NCBI GenBank assembly: GCA_030849465.1
Contig: JARVLF010000018.1
Location: 868,001-932,000, forward strand
Length of the DNA stretch: 64,000 bases
Source of the DNA: Moesziomyces globuligerus
Lineage: Eukaryota; Basidiomycota; Ustilaginomycetes; Ustilaginales; Ustilaginaceae
Direction of reading: 5' to 3'
Part shown: in pieces, positions 59,577-64,000 of the stretch
Numbering within the stretch: the first letter of the stretch is position 1
Layout of the letters: the number at the start of each line of letters is the position of its first letter
Program-made: the position numbers and the translations under genes
Notes under the pieces: generated by a model
Told to the model about the DNA's origin: nothing
Databases searched by the model: none
Seen by the model: the letters and a program-made list of their open reading frames with translations, nothing else

Positions 59577-61553
59577 ATGTCACAAGCGGGAGCACGCCTT
59601 TTGGCCCACAGGGCCGCGCATCTGCCTTGTGCAGTGACACCCGGCGCAAACGCCATCAAGACCACGCGCGAGCTGCTCGGACTCATCCAAGACCGCAACG
59701 TTGACATTGTCATCCCTCGTCTCGAGGGAAAGAGCGACGTCTGCCGCTGTGACGTCTATCGCCCCAAGGATACCGAGCAAGGCAAGAAGTATCCGGTCCT
59801 CATCACGGCAGGTCCTTACGGCAAGGACATTGCTTACTCCGAATTCTATCCCGAGTCCTTCTCTGAGCTCCCGGAGGAGCAGAAGTCCGAGCTTTCCGCA
59901 TGGGAGGTACCAGAGCCCACGTTCTGGACTCGCCATGGCTTCATTGTCATTCGCGTCGACGAGCAGGGTACAGGCCAGTCGCCTGGCTTCCTCGACACCA
60001 TGTCGGATCAGACTGCCAACAATTTCTTCCACTGCATCGAGTGGGCCGCTTCGCAGCCATGGTCTTCGGGTAAAGTCGGTCTGTTGGGCATTTCATACTA
60101 CGCCGGAAGTCAGTGGCGAGTGGCTGCTCGCAGGCCAAAGGGGCTTTCCGCCATGATCCCTTGGGAAGGCATGTCGGACTATTACCGTGACCGAGTGCGC
60201 AAGGGTGGAATCTATGGCGATGGGTTCGTCACGATGTGGCAAAACTACCAGATCAACTCAAATCAGTACGGAAGAGCAGCGGCTCCCGCGCCAAAGAAGA
60301 CCTGGGGCCCCGGACGCAACGCAAAAGTGCCCAGCATCGAAGGCATTCTGACTCCTGAGCAGCTCAAGGAAAACCGCACCGATCAGACCGTTGATAACGC
60401 CACGAACTTCTTCCTCGACCAGGAGTACTACGCTTCGCGCGAGTTCGACCTCGCAGACATCGAGGTTCCGCTCCTCAGCGTCGGCAACTGGGGAGGCATT
60501 GCCCTCCACCTCCGCGGCAACGTTGCTGGCTACCTCGGTGCCGGCTCAAAGTACAAGTGGCTGTGGCTGATTACTGGTCGCCACGACCTGCCTTTCTATC
60601 TTTCCGAACGGGTTGCGCTCCAGCTTTCTTTCCTAAACGCGTTCCTGCACGGCAAAGACAACCGAGGATGGCTTAAAGGCCCTAACGCTGAAGGCGGTGT
60701 ACCTGCAGTCAGCTATGTCGTTCGTAAGGGCTCGCCAAAATTCAACACCATCGAAGGGGATCGCTCGTTCCCGGAGAAGGTCGCTTCTGCCTGGCCCTTG
60801 CCCAACACAAAGTACACTCCCTTTTTTCTCTCGGTCGATCGCGAGCTCAAGAAAAGCCTCCCAACTGCTGCTACTCCCAGCGGTGTCGCAAGCATGCTGG
60901 GGTCCGGCTCGACTGGACAGATTTCATACAGAGGTTTCGACGGCGAGAGCATCAAGTTTGAATACAAGGTTCAGGACGAAGATATCGAGGTCACTGGACA
61001 TCCGCACCTCCGCTTGCTCATGTCGATCGCGGCTGACCCTCTCACCGGAGCCGTGCCGTCCGATGCTGACATCTTTGTTACCCTCCGCCACCTCGATGCG
61101 GAGGGTAAAGAGATCTTCTACACGGGCACTGCAGGTGATCCATGCCCCATCGTCAAAGGCTGGTTGCGCGCTTCGGTCCGTAACGTCAACCAGACCAAAA
61201 GCACCGAGCTCATCCCGCACCGAGACTACTCCAGTGTAGAGGTCTCTCCTCTGAAGGCGGATGCCGTTTACGCTCTCGATGTCGAGATCTGGCCCACGAA
61301 CGTTGTGATCCCTGTTGGGCATTCGCTGCAGCTCGAGGTCGGTCCTCAGGACCAGCAGGGAGGTGGCGTCTTCACCCATACGCATCCGCAAGACAGGAAG
61401 CAGGCTCATCTCGCCGGCATGAACTCCGTCCACACTGGTAGCGTTGATGCTGCTCAAGTCGACACGATCGGCATAAGCGCAAAGACGCCGGTGCTTGGAA
61501 ATGGTATCCTCGCAAGCTGCCTCGTCCTTCCCATCATTCAGTCAAAGATCTAA
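59577..61553 (+). CDS. CocE/NonD-family hydrolase, module C (divergent subtype)
   Basis: Single exon, 658 aa, from ATG 59577 (MSQAGARLLA). Nucleophile elbow GLLGISYYAG with Ser173, preceded by IRVDEQGTGQSPG. About 65 residues longer than the two other CocE proteins, with extra sequence around residues 88-110 and 250-290 (KKTWGPGRNAK region), so a different subfamily and probably a different substrate. The C-terminal tripeptide SKI resembles a weak PTS1. Downstream of the extradiol dioxygenase and convergent with FAD monooxygenase C2. Confidence 0.86.
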   Translation: MSQAGARLLAHRAAHLPCAVTPGANAIKTTRELLGLIQDRNVDIVIPRLEGKSDVCRCDVYRPKDTEQGKKYPVLITAGPYGKDIAYSEFYPESFSELPEEQKSELSAWEVPEPTFWTRHGFIVIRVDEQGTGQSPGFLDTMSDQTANNFFHCIEWAASQPWSSGKVGLLGISYYAGSQWRVAARRPKGLSAMIPWEGMSDYYRDRVRKGGIYGDGFVTMWQNYQINSNQYGRAAAPAPKKTWGPGRNAKVPSIEGILTPEQLKENRTDQTVDNATNFFLDQEYYASREFDLADIEVPLLSVGNWGGIALHLRGNVAGYLGAGSKYKWLWLITGRHDLPFYLSERVALQLSFLNAFLHGKDNRGWLKGPNAEGGVPAVSYVVRKGSPKFNTIEGDRSFPEKVASAWPLPNTKYTPFFLSVDRELKKSLPTAATPSGVASMLGSGSTGQISYRGFDGESIKFEYKVQDEDIEVTGHPHLRLLMSIAADPLTGAVPSDADIFVTLRHLDAEGKEIFYTGTAGDPCPIVKGWLRASVRNVNQTKSTELIPHRDYSSVEVSPLKADAVYALDVEIWPTNVVIPVGHSLQLEVGPQDQQGGGVFTHTHPQDRKQAHLAGMNSVHTGSVDAAQVDTIGISAKTPVLGNGILASCLVLPIIQSKI

Positions 61554-61937
61554 GCTCTTCCGTTCTCGATGCGCATTCGTCTCGGCCTTGCGAACATTCC
61601 AATTCAAGTCAGATTCACCTCTCCTGGCCCTTGAATAGCATGGCTCATCCCCCTCGGCGCGTTCCGATAAATATGAAGTGAGAACAATAGCAACCAGAGC
61701 AGCGGGCTTCGGCAGCTGTGAGGTGAATTGAAGAATCGAAGCCGGATCTCTCTACATGACATTGTCTGCCTTTTGCGAGTTCACTTGCAATCGATCCTGC
61801 ACCGACGTCGGACTGCAAGATGATTTCATTCAGTACGCACGTAGGTTCACGTATGCATGGGCTACACAGCGGCTGGCATTGAGATATGATATGCTGTGAG
61901 GACAACGATACAGGATTTGCGACGGCGCTGCAACCAA
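61554..61937. other. Convergent 3' intergenic region
   Basis: 380 bp between two stop codons; no gene or repeat recognised. Confidence 0.4.
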
Positions 61938-63378
61938 TCAAGCACTGGCCTGAGCGGGAATGTTCACATCGGAGGGGACAGCAGTCATGGACACGTCTGC
62001 AGGCGGAGCGCCAGGAGGCTTGCCTACGCGGCCTTCTCTCATGCGCTGCTCCCACTCCTCTGCGCCCTGGTAGTCGTACAAGAAGAAGGCGAACTCGGTG
62101 GGATTCTTACCCAGCATTTCCTCCTGGGATCCGGGTCGCGGACCAAGAGCCTGTAGTCTTGACCTTTCCTGCGAGATAGTAGCGCGGAAGTATCGAAGCT
62201 TCTGGAACCGCGCGAGTGCCTTCTCAATGCTGGCGAGCTCGGGAAGGCACTGTGACGTACTGAGCACATAAGCGAGAGCTTCGGCATCCTCGATGGCTTG
62301 CGAGCCTCCTTGACCGAGGTGAGGAAGCATAGGATGTGCAGCGTCACCGACGATTAGGGCCCGATGACGGTGCCACGTGCTGAGCGGGTCCTGGTCGCGA
62401 AGCTGGTAGAGCGCGCAATCAGAAGCCCGAGAGAGAAGATTCTTTACGGTAGGACAGAACTCGGAGAAGGAGGCACTGAGATCAGTGAGCGAGCCTGCAG
62501 CGCTCCATGACTCTGTGGATCCTTCGAAGAGCCCTTCGTCCGGTACGATGGCGATGATGTTGAGAAGATCCCTGCCGTTGTACTTGCAGGTGTAGCAGAC
62601 GAGTCTCCTGTCCTGGGCGACGAACATGGATAAGCAAGGAGCGGACATGATCGTCTTGATGGTTTCGTCCTCAATATCCTTGAGGCGGTCAAAGGGAATG
62701 AGCAATCGGTAGGCCGAGTGGCCGCTGGGCTTCGCATTGGCGGGCTCTCCGAGGACGTAGTGTTGGAGCGTGCTCTTGATCCCGTCTCCGCCGATGATCA
62801 GATCGCCGTAAAAGGTGGCACCGTCAGCCAGCGTTATGCGACCGGCCTCGCCGTCCACCTCGACAACCTTGCTACCGAGATGCACCTCTGCAGGCTTTCC
62901 AGGAAGCGAAGGGTCGTCCGAAGTAGCCAGATAAAGGAGCTCCTTGTGAAGGGACACGCGATGGTTAAGCAACCACGGAGAGCCAAAGTGCTCGAGCACC
63001 TTCACCTCCTTGTGCAAGACAAGCTTTCCTGCGGCAGTATACTCGTACACATGGCGGCAGTTGGGAGACTCGAGACGTTCCAGGTTCATTCCCCACTTTT
63101 GCAAGATGCGGCTTGCGTTTGGCCCAGTGCTGCGAGCCAATCAAAGTCATTTTGGGATCCTAAGTCAGCGTTTCGCCCGTCTTCGCACACCCTGAAAGGT
63201 TGTAGAAAGGCAAGTTGGAGACTCACTGGATGGCGGCGCCAACCTCGGTCTTGAAACTCGACTGCTCGAAAATGTGCACCTCGTGATGCTCGCGCAAAGC
63301 GCGTCCGGCAGCGAGGCCCGCGATACCTGCGCCAATGACGAGGATTCGCAGCTTCTTGACGTGAGTATCGGTCGGCAT
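61938..63378 (-). CDS. Salicylate-hydroxylase-like FAD monooxygenase C2
   Basis: Two exons: 63378-63227 and 63129-61938, with a 97-nt intron; the join reads ...GAAI/HTGPNASRIL in frame, 447 aa. Exon 1 (MPTDTHVKKL) supplies the FAD fold ILVIGAGIAGLAAG. Exon 2 has HRVSLH, IGGDGIKS and VGDAAHPMLPHLGQGGSQAIEDAEALA. Paralogous to 45847-47145. Two such enzymes plus one ring-cleaving dioxygenase fit a route through hydroxylated benzoates to catechols. Its upstream region runs off the window's right side. Confidence 0.86.
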
Positions 63379-64000
63379 TGCTTCAGCTTCCTGTCAGGTT
63401 GATGCTCAGAGGCGTGCGAGGGGGAAAGCATTGGGTTGCGAGCTGTTCAAATAGTCTGGTCGCTTTGTTTGCATGCGCCGAGGTCCTTGCTGTCAGCAGT
63501 CCTACTCCGCACGCTCCACCACAGCCTGTCCAGCTATTCAGTGGTTGTGGGGTGAAACGGGGCCGAACCGCCACTGAATTGACATTGTTTCGGCCTAAAT
63601 GGGGTAACTTATCCAGGATCGCAAAGTGCGGCCAAAATACCTTGAGCGCGCGTAGCACTGGCCACTCGGACCGACTGTCGATCGATAGCAGTTGCAACTC
63701 ACTTTGATCATTGCAACAAGGCGAATGCGAAGACGAGAAATGGATCCGGATTGACCTGCGCGCACCAAAGTCTGTACGAAAATTGGGGTTGGGAAGACCT
63801 TAGACCGGGCCGAGCCGTTCCGGTACGACTGCCGTCATGCCCCCGCCCCCGCACCTTCGGTTGCACAAAGTGTGGAGACTTGCGGCCCCCACTGGGGCCG
63901 AATGTACCACCGTCCCGTATTCTGAGAAATCCGATGACCCAGCCAATCTTTCTATATCATAGCCTCGGTGCCACCGCCGCACCAGGTTGGAAAAACCCAC
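63379..64000. promoter_or_regulatory. FAD monooxygenase C2 upstream region
   Basis: CCGAACCG at 63563-63570 and CCGAGCCG at 63810-63817 (CGG-N2-CGG on the minus strand), TGTGGGGTGA at about 63546, ATGGGGTAAC at about 63598 and GGCCCCCACTGGGGCCGAA at about 63885-63902. No gene is visible up to the window end; whether a divergent gene starts beyond it cannot be seen. Confidence 0.5.

Noticed and set aside
17067..63378. Secondary-metabolite biosynthesis cluster of PKS/NRPS type
   Set aside because: No core synthase of any class was seen in six frames; hydrolases, oxygenases and carriers dominate.
1..64000. CRISPR arrays, tRNA/rRNA genes, intact transposons
   Set aside because: No regularly spaced repeats, no cloverleaf or rRNA sequence noticed, and no transposase or reverse-transcriptase reading frame. 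A tRNAscan run would be needed to exclude tRNAs fully.

Overview
The window is genomic DNA of a smut fungus (Basidiomycota, Ustilaginaceae; Ustilago/Sporisorium/Pseudozyma/Moesziomyces type). The evidence is GC-rich coding sequence, few short GT-AG introns of 53-103 nt, long fungal intergenic regions, Zn2Cys6 regulators, and a recognisable mannosylerythritol lipid (MEL) glycolipid cluster. The exact species cannot be fixed from the sequence alone.

Left part (about 0.15-15.9 kb): the MEL biosynthesis cluster in the order mat1 (acetyltransferase), mmf1 (14-TM exporter), mac1 and mac2 (acyltransferases, both ending in peroxisomal PTS1 tripeptides) and emt1 (erythritol mannosyltransferase). mat1 carries a one-base frame break in its second exon, next to a run of six C. 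If genuine, it would abolish MEL acetylation. It could also be a consensus error.

Right part (about 17-63.4 kb): a large accessory cluster without any PKS, NRPS, terpene cyclase or P450. Instead it holds repeated catabolic-looking modules: three PhyH-type Fe(II)/2-oxoglutarate oxygenases, three CocE/NonD (S15) hydrolases, three FAD monooxygenases (two salicylate-hydroxylase-like), one LigB/DODA-type extradiol dioxygenase, one ALDH3-like protein that has lost all its catalytic residues, three related MFS transporters of the DPxDPLN type, one further 14-TM MFS gene broken by a 5-bp duplication, and four transcription factors (three Zn2Cys6, one C2H2 plus Zn2Cys6 hybrid). Enzyme genes are often arranged as divergent pairs. 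Their shared promoters carry copies of CGG(C/T)TCGG, TGCCGAA and GTGGGG.

Working model (inference): uptake of a plant- or host-derived ester or amide, hydrolysis by the CocE enzymes, oxidation by the PhyH and FAD enzymes to a catechol, and extradiol ring cleavage by the LigB protein, under local Zn2Cys6 control and perhaps carbon catabolite repression. An alternative is remodelling or turnover of the neighbouring glycolipid. I do not recognise this multi-module cluster as a described system. A three-exon small membrane-protein gene, not visible as one open reading frame, lies at 58418-59070. No tRNA, rRNA, CRISPR array or intact transposon was recognised.
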